This document shows, in pieces, positions 1 to 8,204 of a stretch of DNA of 9,847 nucleotides. The stretch's first letter is position 1. Each line of letters starts with the position of its first letter. The stretch is taken from positions 1 to 9,847 of the forward strand of contig NZ_NPEF01000147.1 in NCBI RefSeq assembly GCF_002811955.1, read 5' to 3'. The DNA is from Leptospira ellisii. Its GTDB lineage: Bacteria; Spirochaetota; Leptospiria; Leptospirales; Leptospiraceae. The position numbers and the translations under genes are program-made. The notes below the pieces were generated by a model, which saw only the letters and a program-made list of their open reading frames with translations, made no database searches and had not been told where the DNA came from.

Positions 1-71
1 GGCTCCAATGTGTTCCTCGTATATTCCTCCACGATTTCGATCCCCATCTCGTGCAAGAGGGTGAAAAAATC
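1..71. repeat. 71-bp direct repeat of 2012-2082 at the window edge
   Basis: These bases match 2012-2082 exactly, in the same orientation, and diverge at the next base (a72 versus g2083). At 2012-2082 the stretch is antisense to codons 45-68 of the N-terminal RpoD fragment, where it makes sense as coding DNA. Here it is antisense and abruptly followed by C-terminal RpoD sequence on the plus strand, so it has no function of its own. The last ~16 bases (56-71) also fit the reading of the RpoD C-terminal piece (E-G-E-K-I), so they are homology shared by both parents of the join. Most likely a chimeric join or assembly overhang. Confidence 0.9.
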
Positions 72-818
72 ATCAAGGGCGAACGGGAAATTTCTCAAGC
101 CAAAAAAGAACTCGTCAAAGCGAACCTTCGACTCGTGGTTTCCATTGCGAAACGTTATGCGAACCGCGGGATGCACTTCTTCGATTTGATTCAGGAAGGG
201 AACATCGGTCTGATCAAAGCGGTCGATAAATTCGAATACAAAAAAGGTTATAAATTCTCCACATACGCGACTTGGTGGATCCGTCAGGCGATCACCAGAG
301 CGATTTGCTATCAGGCGAGAACGATACGCGTTCCGGTCCACATGATCGAGCAGGTCAACAAAGTGATCCGTGAAACCCGTTTGTTCGTGCAGGAATTCGG
401 ACGCGATCCGAGTAACGAAGAGATTGCGGAACGACTCGGCTGGCCCGTTCAAAAAGTGAAAATGGTTAAGAACGTCGCAAGAGAACCGATTTCCTTGGAA
501 ATTCCCGTCGGCTCGGAAGAAGATTCGGAGCTCGGAGATTTCATTCCGGACACGGAAGTGGAAACTCCGGTGAACGCGGCGGCTTCGAGCATTCTCGCGG
601 AACAGATTCGTCAGGTTCTTCATACTCTTCCGGCGCGTGAACAAAAGGTGATCCGTATGCGCTTCGGTTTGGACGACGGTTATCCGCAAACGTTGGAAGA
701 GGTCGGTTATCAGTTCAAGGTAACGAGAGAAAGGATTCGTCAGATCGAGGCGAAGGCGCTTCGAAGACTCAGACATCCATCGCGTTCCAAAAAACTGAAG
801 GATTATATCGACGGTTGA
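51..818 (+). CDS. rpoD: RNA polymerase sigma-70 factor RpoD, displaced C-terminal fragment
   Basis: C-terminal part of the primary sigma factor, which directs RNA polymerase to -10/-35 promoters. Order seen: region 2.1-2.2 ([17 protein letters not shown], then [19 protein letters not shown]), region 2.3-2.4 ([16 protein letters not shown]), region 3 ([18 protein letters not shown]), and region 4 with the -35 reader helix (TLEEVGYQF, then [19 protein letters not shown]) ending in KLKDYIDG and TGA at 816-818. The first in-frame start (GTG at 51) lies in the duplicated edge sequence and has no ribosome site, so it is not a true start; genuine rpoD sequence begins at about 57-72. The N-terminal part is on the opposite strand at 1501-2214, and the stretch between them is absent. 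One oddity: residues 306-311 encode C-Y where sigma-70 proteins normally have A/S-D before QARTIR. Identity is near certain; the arrangement is probably artefactual. Confidence 0.93.
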   Translation: MQEGEKIIKGEREISQAKKELVKANLRLVVSIAKRYANRGMHFFDLIQEGNIGLIKAVDKFEYKKGYKFSTYATWWIRQAITRAICYQARTIRVPVHMIEQVNKVIRETRLFVQEFGRDPSNEEIAERLGWPVQKVKMVKNVAREPISLEIPVGSEEDSELGDFIPDTEVETPVNAAASSILAEQIRQVLHTLPAREQKVIRMRFGLDDGYPQTLEEVGYQFKVTRERIRQIEAKALRRLRHPSRSKKLKDYIDG

Positions 819-824
819 TCTTGT

Positions 825-857
825 CGGAATTCCTGCGAAAGGTTCGCGTGAATTCCG
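825..857 (+). terminator. Strong hairpin just after rpoD stop
   Basis: Seven bases after the rpoD TGA, CGGAATTC (825-832) pairs with GAATTCCG (850-857). After one mismatch and one wobble, GCGAA (835-839) pairs with TTCGC (843-847) around a 3-base loop. The stem is about 14 pairs. Only a short T-rich stretch (ctttac) follows, so it is either a weak intrinsic terminator or a 3'-end stabilising hairpin for the macromolecular synthesis operon transcript. Its position right after the last gene of the operon supports that role. Confidence 0.6.
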
Positions 858-914
858 CTTTACGAACGCAGAATTTTCTGTTAAAGGGAAATTCGTTCGG
901 ATTTTCCCCGCGGA

Positions 915-943
915 CCCGCCTCCACCACCCTAATTTGGGCGGG
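915..943. other. GC-rich hairpin in the rpoD/glpD convergent intergenic region
   Basis: CCCGCC (915-920) can pair with GGCGGG (938-943) across a 17-base loop that itself contains an ACCC/GGG pairing option. It is a GC-rich island in a short intergenic stretch between two convergent genes. It may be part of a bidirectional termination zone, or a copy of a short dispersed intergenic repeat; one window cannot decide between these. Confidence 0.35.
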
Positions 944-981
944 GGCCGACGGTATTACGATGGAGCGTCGGTGTTCCGGCA

Positions 982-1007
982 AAATCCTCCGTTCAGCGGT
1001 AGGATTT
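982..1007 (-). terminator. Hairpin over the glpD stop codon, terminator-like
   Basis: AAATCCT (982-988) pairs with AGGATTT (1001-1007), and CCG (989-991) with CGG (997-999), leaving a one-base bulge and a 5-base loop. On the minus strand, where glpD is read, it begins in the last sense codons, spans the TGA at 993-995 and finishes in a run of four T. This is compatible with a short intrinsic terminator for glpD, though the U-tract is short. Confidence 0.4.
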
Positions 1008-1500
1008 CTTTAGGTTCTCGATCAGTTCGAGCGCAGCGGATTCCTCTTCTTTTTTCTTTTTCTCCTTCCATTTGAGACGTTTCGAAAGAATTGCGGAAAC
1101 CGGTCCCACCATTTTCCGCGCCGATTCCAAATTGACGAAAAGGATTCTGAATCTCCGTGCCAGAATATCGGTGACGCCTAACGCGAATTCTTTGTCGACC
1201 GCAAAATTGACCTCTTCCTCGAAATAGGGAATTCCTTTCCCGAGCAATTTCGGTTTTTTTCCTAAAATTTCAAAAACTTCGGTTCCATAATAATTCTGTA
1301 ATCTTTTGGCGAATCCGGATTCCACCTTGTAGACACCTTCGATCTCTTTATGCAAGGTTTCGGAATAACCGGCGGCGCCCGGAAAAAGATAGTGTTTCGT
1401 GGAACATTCTTCCTTCGTTTCCAAATTTCCCACTTGTACGAGTTTATCGACCAAGTCTTCCGCCATCTTTCGATACGTGGACCATTTTCCTCCACCCATG

Positions 1501-1514
<14 letters not shown>
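993..1514 (-). CDS. glpD: Glycerol-3-phosphate dehydrogenase GlpD, C-terminal fragment
   Basis: C-terminal portion of the FAD-dependent, membrane-associated glycerol-3-phosphate dehydrogenase, which oxidises glycerol-3-phosphate to dihydroxyacetone phosphate and passes electrons to quinones. The fragment opens with the family's conserved S-G-L-V-T ... [17 protein letters not shown] block, part of the FAD-binding core. The helical C-terminal (DAO-C type) domain follows, with [17 protein letters not shown] near its end, then a lysine- and glutamate-rich tail. About two thirds of the protein (FAD GxGxxG motif, substrate site) is missing at the 5' side, where the reading frame runs out of frame into rpoD at 1501-1515. 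The GTG at 1505 and ATG at 1499 are internal codons, not starts. Natively it converges on rpoD. Confidence 0.85.
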
Positions 1515-2214
<700 letters not shown>

Positions 2215-2231
2215 TCCGCGTTCCCTCTAAA

Positions 2232-4031
2232 TTATGTGGTGGCCGATTGACTCCGGATATGCTCCAGAATCTTCTCTTTTTCCTTACGGTAAAAACTGAG
2301 TTCCGTAAAGATCTCGGGCGTAAAAAAACGTTCGCGTTTCTGATCCAATTCCCGAATCCGCTCCTCGATTCGGAATTTTTTCTGCTGCAACAGCAGAATT
2401 CGAAACACTTTGTCCAGTTCGGCGGGTTCCGTCCTTTCGAAGTCCTCTTCCAAAAGATACGGAGCCAACGCCTGTTTTAAATCTTCCGGAAGTTCGGAAG
2501 CCAAAATCCGCACGGGAGAAATTTCCTCTTCTCCCGTATAAATCGTATATAAATAATCCCAAAGAAACGAACTGGCAGAATCCATAAATTCCATCGAGGA
2601 AATCTCCTCGGAATAGGAAAACAACCCGGTGTGTTTTACGAGCATAGAGATGATCTTTCTCTCGCAATCCAGAGCCGGTTGAGGAACCGTTCTCGCTTCT
2701 TTTACGTTAGAACTAATATCGGCATTCGAGGGTCCATTCTTAGCACTCGAGCCTCCTTTAAAATCCCGCAGAACCGCATCCATGCTGATTCCCAGTTTAT
2801 TGGCGCCCAAGCCTAAAAAAAATTGTTTATCCGTTTCCCGATTCAATCCCTGAATAAAGGAATAAAGATTCTGTAATCCCTTTCTTTTTTTCTCCGGAAG
2901 CGCCCGAGAATCCGCGTTTTCCAGCAATTCCTCCAAAACGAATTCGGAACCTTGGATTCGAACCGACAACAGCTCGTTCAACTGCTGTCGATTTAAGGAT
3001 TTCGCCAAATCGAACGGATCTTTTCCTTCGGGAAGCAGGACGATGGAACATTCCATCCCTTCTTTTAGACAGATTTCCGCGGCACGCAAGGCGCCTTTCT
3101 TACCCGCGATGTCGCCGTCCAAAACAAAGACCACTCGCTCGGCGAATTTTTTCAACGTTCGAATGTGATTTTCGGTGATCGCGGTTCCCATAGAAGCGAT
3201 TACGTTCTCATAATCCCTTCTCGCCAATCCGATGACGTCCAAATACCCTTCCACGAGCATCGCCTCGCCCGTTTTTCGAACCCCTTCCCGGGCCCGAAAG
3301 AAATTGTAAAAGGTCCTACTCTTATCGAAAATCAAAGAAGCGGGACTGTTGATGTATTTTGCTTCCTTCCCCGGACCTAAAATCCTTCCCGAAAATGCGA
3401 TCACCCTTCCGGATAAATCCAAAACCGGAAATAGGATCCTCTCCCGAAAAAAGTCGTAAGGCCTGCCGTTTCCGGCCTCTTTTTCCCGCAAAAGACCCAG
3501 CTGAATTCCCGCGGCGACTTCATCCTTGGTTTTTAAAACTTCCCGGATTAACGTGTCAAAACCTTCCGGCGCGTATCCCAATCCGAAAAGACGAATTTCA
3601 GAATCCTCGATCTCTCTGGATTTCAAATAATCCAAAGCCGGTTTACCGACCGGGGTATGCAACAGATGCTGATAATATTCGTTGACTTTCTGATTGATCT
3701 TATACAAAAAATCGGTCAGTTCGGCCGATTTGGAGTTTTTTTCCTCCAGGGGAATTCCGGAATATTCGGAAAGAATTTCGAGAGTTCTGGAAAAATCCAC
3801 TCTCTCGTAATCCATTACAAATCGGATGATGTCCCCCGACGCCTTACAACCGAAACAGTAGTAGAACTGTTTTTCCGCGGAAACGTTAAACGAAGGTGAT
3901 TTTTCTTGGTGAAACGGACAAAGTCCTAGAAAGTTTTTTCCCCTCTTTTTGAGAGGAACGAACCTGGAGATATACGATTCGATGGGAACTTCCCGGTGAA
4001 TCCGATCGATGAAATCCTTTTTGTTCGACAA
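2232..4031 (-). CDS. dnaG: DNA primase DnaG
   Basis: Synthesises the RNA primers for leading- and lagging-strand replication, acting with the DnaB helicase. The 599 residues match the family's usual ~580-620. The N-terminal CHC2 zinc-binding domain has C38, H41, C59 and C62. The primase core follows, with RERILFPVLD at 196-205. The TOPRIM catalytic site shows E261 (EGYLDV), the GTAIT motif near 282-286 and the acidic pair D305/D307 (VLDGD). The C-terminal ~150 residues are helical, as in the helicase-binding domain. Start: TTG at 4031, 11 bases after the yqeY stop; no in-frame ATG lies upstream, and this start places the zinc site where it belongs. Second-to-last gene of the rpsU-yqeY-dnaG-rpoD operon. 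All key residues are present. Confidence 0.96.
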   Translation of the reverse strand: MSNKKDFIDRIHREVPIESYISRFVPLKKRGKNFLGLCPFHQEKSPSFNVSAEKQFYYCFGCKASGDIIRFVMDYERVDFSRTLEILSEYSGIPLEEKNSKSAELTDFLYKINQKVNEYYQHLLHTPVGKPALDYLKSREIEDSEIRLFGLGYAPEGFDTLIREVLKTKDEVAAGIQLGLLREKEAGNGRPYDFFRERILFPVLDLSGRVIAFSGRILGPGKEAKYINSPASLIFDKSRTFYNFFRAREGVRKTGEAMLVEGYLDVIGLARRDYENVIASMGTAITENHIRTLKKFAERVVFVLDGDIAGKKGALRAAEICLKEGMECSIVLLPEGKDPFDLAKSLNRQQLNELLSVRIQGSEFVLEELLENADSRALPEKKRKGLQNLYSFIQGLNRETDKQFFLGLGANKLGISMDAVLRDFKGGSSAKNGPSNADISSNVKEARTVPQPALDCERKIISMLVKHTGLFSYSEEISSMEFMDSASSFLWDYLYTIYTGEEEISPVRILASELPEDLKQALAPYLLEEDFERTEPAELDKVFRILLLQQKKFRIEERIRELDQKRERFFTPEIFTELSFYRKEKEKILEHIRSQSATT

Positions 4032-4042
4032 AGTGCAACCAC

Positions 4043-4489
4043 TCAGGAAAGCCTGGATTTAACGATCGCCGAAACCTTAGTGCCGTCTATACTCTTCCCT
4101 TTGAACGCGGCCATAACTTTTCCCATGACCTTTCCCATATCTTTCGCTGTGGGTTGCATTTCCGCAAAAATCCGATCGATAGTGGCGATGATCTCCTCTT
4201 CAGGTAGTTCAGGCGGAAGGTATTCTTTCAGAACTCCGGCTTCCCCCTCTTCTTGGGCCAAAAGATCGCTACGTCCCGCCTTTTGATACATTCCGATCGC
4301 GTCCAACCGCTTTGCATAGGCTTTCTTTATAACGGTTACGACTTGTTCGTCCGAAAGTTCTTTGGCTCCGGTTTTGGTAAGCTCGTATTGGATATCGGAT
4401 TTTAGCAAACGAAGCGTGGAAAGATGAGGTTCTTTCTTCGCTTTCATCGCCTCTTTCAGATCGTCGTTGATTTTTATCTGCAGGGACAT
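4043..4489 (-). CDS. yqeY: GatB/YqeY domain protein
   Basis: A 148-residue stand-alone GatB/YqeY protein, the usual length. The domain is homologous to the tRNA-binding tail of the GatB subunit of Asp/Glu-tRNA amidotransferase, but the free-standing protein has no firmly established role. Visible family features: an N-terminal helical half (KINDDLKEAMKAKKEPHLSTLRLL) and a C-terminal half with KEYLPPELPEEEI, then MGKVMGKVMAAFKGKSIDG and a closing VKSRLS. The ATG at 4489 lacks a strong ribosome site, which suggests coupling or reliance on the rpsU transcript. It lies between rpsU and dnaG, 60 bases after rpsU and 11 before dnaG, a placement common in bacteria other than enterics. Confidence 0.93.
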   Translation of the reverse strand: MSLQIKINDDLKEAMKAKKEPHLSTLRLLKSDIQYELTKTGAKELSDEQVVTVIKKAYAKRLDAIGMYQKAGRSDLLAQEEGEAGVLKEYLPPELPEEEIIATIDRIFAEMQPTAKDMGKVMGKVMAAFKGKSIDGTKVSAIVKSRLS

Positions 4490-4514
4490 GAGTTTAATGA
4501 TTCAGATTTAGAAG

Positions 4515-4532
4515 GAGATCCTTTCGGATCTC
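4515..4532 (-). other. Hairpin between rpsU and yqeY
   Basis: GAGATCC (4515-4521) pairs perfectly with GGATCTC (4526-4532). On the transcribed minus strand the loop is GAAA, a stable GNRA-type tetraloop. No T-tract follows, so it is not a classical terminator. In E. coli the rpsU-dnaG gap carries a partial terminator and an RNA processing site that lower dnaG expression relative to S21; a similar job is plausible here but inferred only from position. Confidence 0.5.
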
Positions 4533-4549
4533 GCCGGACAAAACCAGAA

Positions 4550-4759
<210 letters not shown>

Positions 4760-4937
4760 TCGAGTTTTAGATTCCTTCGTTTTTATTGAGCCTCGATTTT
4801 AAAACGGAAAGCCGCCCGAGGCTGCTGGACGCACATAGATCTCTCTATTTCGGAAGAAATAGGAAATCCAAATGTACATTAACTGAAAATAAGGCGCTTT
4901 TTGCAAGGTTTTTCCGACAAAATTCAAAAAAGAGACA
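4760..4937 (-). promoter_or_regulatory. rpsU leader and promoter region with two hairpins
   Basis: Non-coding stretch between the 70-codon gene and rpsU, read on the minus strand. Two clean inverted repeats are visible: CTATTTC/GAAATAG (4845-4851 with 4856-4862, 4-base loop), and GCCTCG/CGAGGC (4790-4795 with 4817-4822), the second lying about 30 bases before the rpsU start. A possible -35 TTGCAA at 4901-4906 is followed 18-19 bases later by only a poor -10 (TTAATG/TAATGT, 4876-4882), so the promoter call is weak. Main operon promoter and leader regulation are expected here by position. Confidence 0.4.
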
Positions 4938-4944
4938 GAATTTT

Positions 4945-5157
<213 letters not shown>

Positions 5158-5161
5158 TCTT

Positions 5162-5167
5162 CCCTCC
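5162..5167 (-). promoter_or_regulatory. Strong Shine-Dalgarno that sets the 5157 start
   Basis: On the minus strand GGAGGG is followed by AAGA and then ATG (5157). It is the best ribosome site in the region and decides in favour of the 70-codon reading over the 14-codon longer one, whose first codon has no such element. Confidence 0.75.
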
Positions 5168-5193
5168 GAAGCAAAGCCTCGTAGAAAGTTACG

Positions 5194-5242
5194 GTACAAT
5201 CGTTCATTCCCTGAAGAACTTTTTCAGAAAGGAATTTTGTAC
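5194..5242 (-). other. Nested inverted repeat upstream of the 70-codon gene
   Basis: Three arm pairs nest around one centre: GTACAA/TTGTAC (5194-5199 with 5237-5242), ATTCC/GGAAT (5206-5210 with 5231-5235) and CTGAA/TTCAG (5211-5215 with 5223-5227), giving about 16 pairs with a three-base bulge, an asymmetric internal loop and a 7-base loop. It occupies the middle of the 116-base gap between the GGDEF-like gene and the 70-codon gene. It could be a terminator of the former or a 5' leader element of the latter. No U-tract follows, which leans towards a leader structure. Confidence 0.45.
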
Positions 5243-5273
5243 ATCGGAATTCCCGGTTTTCGCTTAACAGACG

Positions 5274-5867
5274 TCAGGTACTTTTTACGGGAGCGAGCAG
5301 TTCGTTCCAGATCGGTTCCAACGTTTCGATCGTGGAGTTCAATTCCATAAATTGAATCTCGTAATCCACGATGAGATGGTTTACCTGAAACACGACCTCG
5401 TCGAAACGAGCCTGCACAACTTCCGTTTTACAATCCGGAGAAAGGGTCAAAATGGATCGGGAATCGTAGACGTAGAGTTTATCGTAAGGACGAAGATGCG
5501 CCTGGATGATGGATTTTAATTCCCGCATAATCTCCGCGGATCTTTGTTCGCCGAGAAGTTTAAAATAGGAATACAAATCCTGAAACCGGAAGTGCGTGAT
5601 CACGATCTCGTTACTTAAAGAATTCCGAATATCCCTCAAAAATTGATCCGAAAACTCCTCGAAGATATCTTCCGTGATTTTATATTTATGAGTGAAGGCC
5701 TGCATCGTTGTGGTTTCGTTCCCGTTTTTAAATATCGGAACGGAATCCTTCCGAATTCGCAAGATTTCTTCGGAAAAAAACTCCTTTCCCCACCGGAAAT
5801 TATCCGGGTTTGTTACAGAGCTTTTCGCTTGAATTCGGAAGCCCTCCGAAAACCCTGTTGGAATCAT
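5274..5867 (-). CDS. Protein with degenerate GGDEF-like domain
   Basis: A 197-residue cytoplasmic-looking protein of unknown role. Its second half follows the layout of a GGDEF (diguanylate cyclase) domain: LLGEQRSAEIMRELKSIIQAHLRPYDKLYVYDSRSILTLSPDC matches the family pattern of helix, then LRxxD, a strand, a turn and a strand ending LLPxC. The catalytic G-G-D/E-E-F turn is replaced by Y-D-S-R-S, so cyclase activity is not expected; an inactive sensory or scaffolding domain is more likely. The assignment is by eye. Start is uncertain: the ATG at 5867 has a weak ribosome site and leaves only 16 bases to divergent fbp, while another ATG lies at 5708. It runs towards the 70-codon gene on the same strand. 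Confidence 0.6.
   Translation of the reverse strand: MIPTGFSEGFRIQAKSSVTNPDNFRWGKEFFSEEILRIRKDSVPIFKNGNETTTMQAFTHKYKITEDIFEEFSDQFLRDIRNSLSNEIVITHFRFQDLYSYFKLLGEQRSAEIMRELKSIIQAHLRPYDKLYVYDSRSILTLSPDCKTEVVQARFDEVVFQVNHLIVDYEIQFMELNSTIETLEPIWNELLAPVKST
5834..5850. promoter_or_regulatory. Interrupted palindrome upstream of fbp
   Basis: TTCGGA (5834-5839) and TCCGAA (5845-5850) are perfect inverted arms around 5 bases, 33 bases before the fbp ATG and within the 5' end of the divergent frame. It could be a protein-binding site or a short leader hairpin; it is also short enough to arise by chance. Confidence 0.25.
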
Positions 5868-5883
5868 TTTCCCAGAGGAATTT

Positions 5884-6912
5884 ATGTCTGTTCATCCTAC
5901 ACAAACATTGAGTCTTTCCCAGTATCTGATCGAGGAACAGCTCAAGTTGCCCCAAGCCACCGGGGATTTTACGGCTCTCATGAGTCACTTAGTCTACGCG
6001 GCGAAAATCGTTTCCCGTGAAGTGCGGAAAGCGGGGCTTTTGGAAAACATACTGGGTGCCACCGAAACCGTAAACGTACAAGGCGAAACCCAGATGAAAC
6101 TGGACGAATACGCGGATAAGGTCTTCAATCACACGCTCACCCGCTGCGGACACCTTTGTATTTTAGGAAGCGAGGAACACGAGGAAACCGTTCCCGTTCC
6201 GAGCGGTTATAAGATCGGAAAATATACCATCGCGATCGATCCTTTGGACGGATCCTCCAATATAGACGCAAACGTCTCCATCGGAACGATCTTTTCCGTT
6301 CACTTACGAAAAACTCCCGGAGGAACCCCGGGAAGTTTGGAAGATCTTCTTCAACCCGGTTCCAAACAAAGGGCTGCGGGATACGTGCTCTACGGCTCTT
6401 CCACGATGCTCGTCCTTTGTACGGGCAAAGGTGTATCCGGTTTTACTCTCGACCCTTCCTGCGGAGAATTCATACTTTCCCATCCCGATATGCAGATGCC
6501 CGAAACCGGCGGAATCTATTCCATCAACGAAGGAAATTACAACTACTGGTCCGACGAGGTGAAAAATTATATCCGGGATATCAAGTCCATCGAAGGCGGA
6601 AGAAAACCGCAGTCCGGTAGATACATCGGCTCCTTGGTCGCGGACTTCCATAGAAACCTTCTCAAGGGAGGAATTTTTCTCTATCCGAACGATACGAAAT
6701 CCACCAAATATCCGAACGGAAAACTCAGACTTTTGTATGAAGCGGCTCCGATGGCGTTCATCGCGGAACAGGTGGGCGGGATGGCAGTCACCGTTTACGG
6801 AGAAAGAATTTTAGATCTGACTCCGAAGGAATTACACGAACGGACCACGTTAGTCGTCGGTTCGAAAAAAGAGGTGGAACATTTTCTAAAGTTCGCGCCG
6901 AAAAAACCGTAG
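5884..6912 (+). CDS. fbp: Fructose-1,6-bisphosphatase, class I
   Basis: Hydrolyses fructose-1,6-bisphosphate to fructose-6-phosphate and phosphate, the committed step of gluconeogenesis, in the cytosol. Leptospires grow on fatty acids, so this step is needed to make sugars (general knowledge of the genus). The 342 residues are the usual class I length. Metal/catalytic motifs: E97-E98 (GSEEHEE), D119-P-L-D122-G-S-S-N-I-D128, and the C-terminal substrate/metal block K280-L-R-L-L-Y-E286-A-A-P-M-A-F. The substrate loop with N218-Y-N-Y and the R246/Y247 region are also present. Start: ATG at 5884 behind AGAGGA (5874-5879). It is the only clearly intact plus-strand gene here, flanked by a divergent gene and a convergent one with a shared terminator. 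Confidence 0.97.
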   Translation: MSVHPTQTLSLSQYLIEEQLKLPQATGDFTALMSHLVYAAKIVSREVRKAGLLENILGATETVNVQGETQMKLDEYADKVFNHTLTRCGHLCILGSEEHEETVPVPSGYKIGKYTIAIDPLDGSSNIDANVSIGTIFSVHLRKTPGGTPGSLEDLLQPGSKQRAAGYVLYGSSTMLVLCTGKGVSGFTLDPSCGEFILSHPDMQMPETGGIYSINEGNYNYWSDEVKNYIRDIKSIEGGRKPQSGRYIGSLVADFHRNLLKGGIFLYPNDTKSTKYPNGKLRLLYEAAPMAFIAEQVGGMAVTVYGERILDLTPKELHERTTLVVGSKKEVEHFLKFAPKKP

Positions 6913-6924
6913 TAGCTTCGTGAT

Positions 6925-6968
6925 CCGGGGCGGAACCTCGTTTTAAGAATTCCGTCCCGGTTCCTTTT
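6925..6968 (+). terminator. Intrinsic terminator of fbp, shared with the convergent gene
   Basis: CCGGGGCGGAA (6925-6935) pairs with TTCCGTCCCGG (6950-6960) over 11 positions with one G-T wobble. On the plus strand it is followed by the T-rich ttccttttc. It begins 12 bases after the fbp stop. The right arm also encodes the last codons of the opposing membrane-protein gene, so the two genes end on one hairpin. Confidence 0.8.
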
Positions 6969-7368
6969 CGACGAATTTCCTGTGATAAAAATTCGCGATC
7001 CATTGGTATATACAAAATTCCAAAAATCCGAATATGAACCAGAAAAACACTACGTTACCCGATATCGGATACAGCATATATTGATTTAAATCCACGAACA
7101 CTCCCGCTATCGCCGTAAAAAACAATATGTGGGAGACGTGTTCTCCAAAGGATCCGCTTTTTTTCCACTTCAAAAAACTGATCGCAAAAAGAATGGCGAT
7201 CACAAACGTCGCGAATAATCCTAAAAGGATAAAATCACCCGGATTGGTTCTGCGTAAAAAAGACAAAGAACGGTTTGACTCCCGCAGCACTACTGCGTGT
7301 ACCGCTCCGTTCCACAACAATGCGAACGGGAACAGGGTCGCCGTCGAGAATATATAAAACTTCTTCAT
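6943..7368 (-). CDS. Four-helix integral membrane protein, unknown function
   Basis: 141 residues with four predicted membrane segments by hydrophobicity: about 4-28 (FYIFSTATLFPFALLWNGAV...), 43-68 (DFILLGLFATFVIAILFAI), 77-101 (HILFFTAIAGVFVDLNQYML) and 104-128 (VVFFWFIFGFLEFCIYQWIA). The basic loop between helices 2 and 3 (KWKKSG) and the charged tail (YHRKFVEKEPGR) point inside. No catalytic motif is recognised; polar residues within helices (W-N-G-A-V-H and D-L-N-Q) could matter. Start: ATG at 7368, one base after the methyltransferase TGA, with GGAAAA just ahead inside the methyltransferase end. This stop-start arrangement implies translational coupling, so the two probably act together or at least share a transcript. 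Confidence 0.75.
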   Translation of the reverse strand: MKKFYIFSTATLFPFALLWNGAVHAVVLRESNRSLSFLRRTNPGDFILLGLFATFVIAILFAISFLKWKKSGSFGEHVSHILFFTAIAGVFVDLNQYMLYPISGNVVFFWFIFGFLEFCIYQWIANFYHRKFVEKEPGRNS

Positions 7369-7369
7369 T

Positions 7370-8131
7370 TCATTTTCCTAATTTAAATATCATAAATGGA
7401 CTTGTGTCCTCTTCGAACGGGGAATAGGAATAATCTCCGTACACCGAAACGATTTCGTAGTCGAGTTCGTGCAGATACTCGTAAATCTGTTCTTGGAATA
7501 TCGGTCTGAAACGGATCGGTAAAAAACGTTTTTCCATCAGAATATTTTTCGAATCATAGATTTCATAGAACTGTATTCCGGTTACGATACATCGGTTCGG
7601 ATCATACGAGTTCCAATAAGACAGGACAAGTTTCCGTTCATCGGGAAGAGGAAATTCACCCATCGGTCTCGTCAGACCGTCAGCATTTTTTAGACGAACA
7701 TTAGGGTTCTGTAATGTGAGCAGGAAAATTCCGTTTTCCGACAACGCGTTGCGAACCGATTTTAATACCTGTTTCTGATCGGAAGCATCCGTGATTTCGG
7801 ACAAGGAGTGAAACGGCAAAAGGATCCTTTCAAAAGTACGGTCGAATCGGAAGTCGCGAACGTCCGCTTCCCGTGTTTCCAGGTTTTTACCGAAAGGCGC
7901 CGTTTTGTTTCGCAAACGTTGCAACATTTCGCGGGAATAATCCACACAAAAGAGCTTTCTTCCCCGTTGGAGAAGTGGCAAGGAAACCCTACCCGTTCCG
8001 GCCATCAGTTCTAAAATCGGAGAATCTACCCCTTCCGTTTCCCGCAGAAAAAATTCCAGATCCAAATCGGCATTTACGTAAAAATCATAGAGGTCCGCAA
8101 CCAGATCAAAATCGATCGTTTTTTCCTTCAT
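7370..8131 (-). CDS. Class I SAM-dependent methyltransferase
   Basis: Rossmann-fold methyltransferase of about 253 residues, substrate unknown. SAM-binding motif I is I-L-E-L-M-A-G-T-G-R (residues 39-48), followed by the acidic end of strand 2 (FCVDYS, D64) and ADVRDFRF (89-96). The motif IV region is ILLPFHSLSEI (103-113), and a post-motif strand appears at GIFLLTLQNP. This resembles the small-molecule/ubiquinone-biosynthesis-like group (Methyltransf_25/11), not RNA or DNA enzymes. Start: ATG at 8131 behind GGAAG rather than a TTG at 8182, which lacks a ribosome site. It is followed by the membrane-protein gene with a one-base gap, and its upstream region holds a 14-base palindrome. Confidence 0.85.
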   Translation of the reverse strand: MKEKTIDFDLVADLYDFYVNADLDLEFFLRETEGVDSPILELMAGTGRVSLPLLQRGRKLFCVDYSREMLQRLRNKTAPFGKNLETREADVRDFRFDRTFERILLPFHSLSEITDASDQKQVLKSVRNALSENGIFLLTLQNPNVRLKNADGLTRPMGEFPLPDERKLVLSYWNSYDPNRCIVTGIQFYEIYDSKNILMEKRFLPIRFRPIFQEQIYEYLHELDYEIVSVYGDYSYSPFEEDTSPFMIFKLGK

Positions 8132-8204
8132 ATACAACTTCCGAAGTACGTTTTCAAAAACGAAAAATAATCTGTCTTTCAAAATTTACCAAAATACCGC
8201 GTAT

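Noticed and set aside
815..1075. Plus-strand open frame following rpoD
   Set aside because: It spans the intergenic hairpins and the antisense of the glpD 3' end, has no ribosome site, and its composition is not protein-like.
3359..3685. Plus-strand open frame opposite dnaG
   Set aside because: It is fully contained in the antisense of the conserved primase core; open antisense frames are common at this GC and codon bias.
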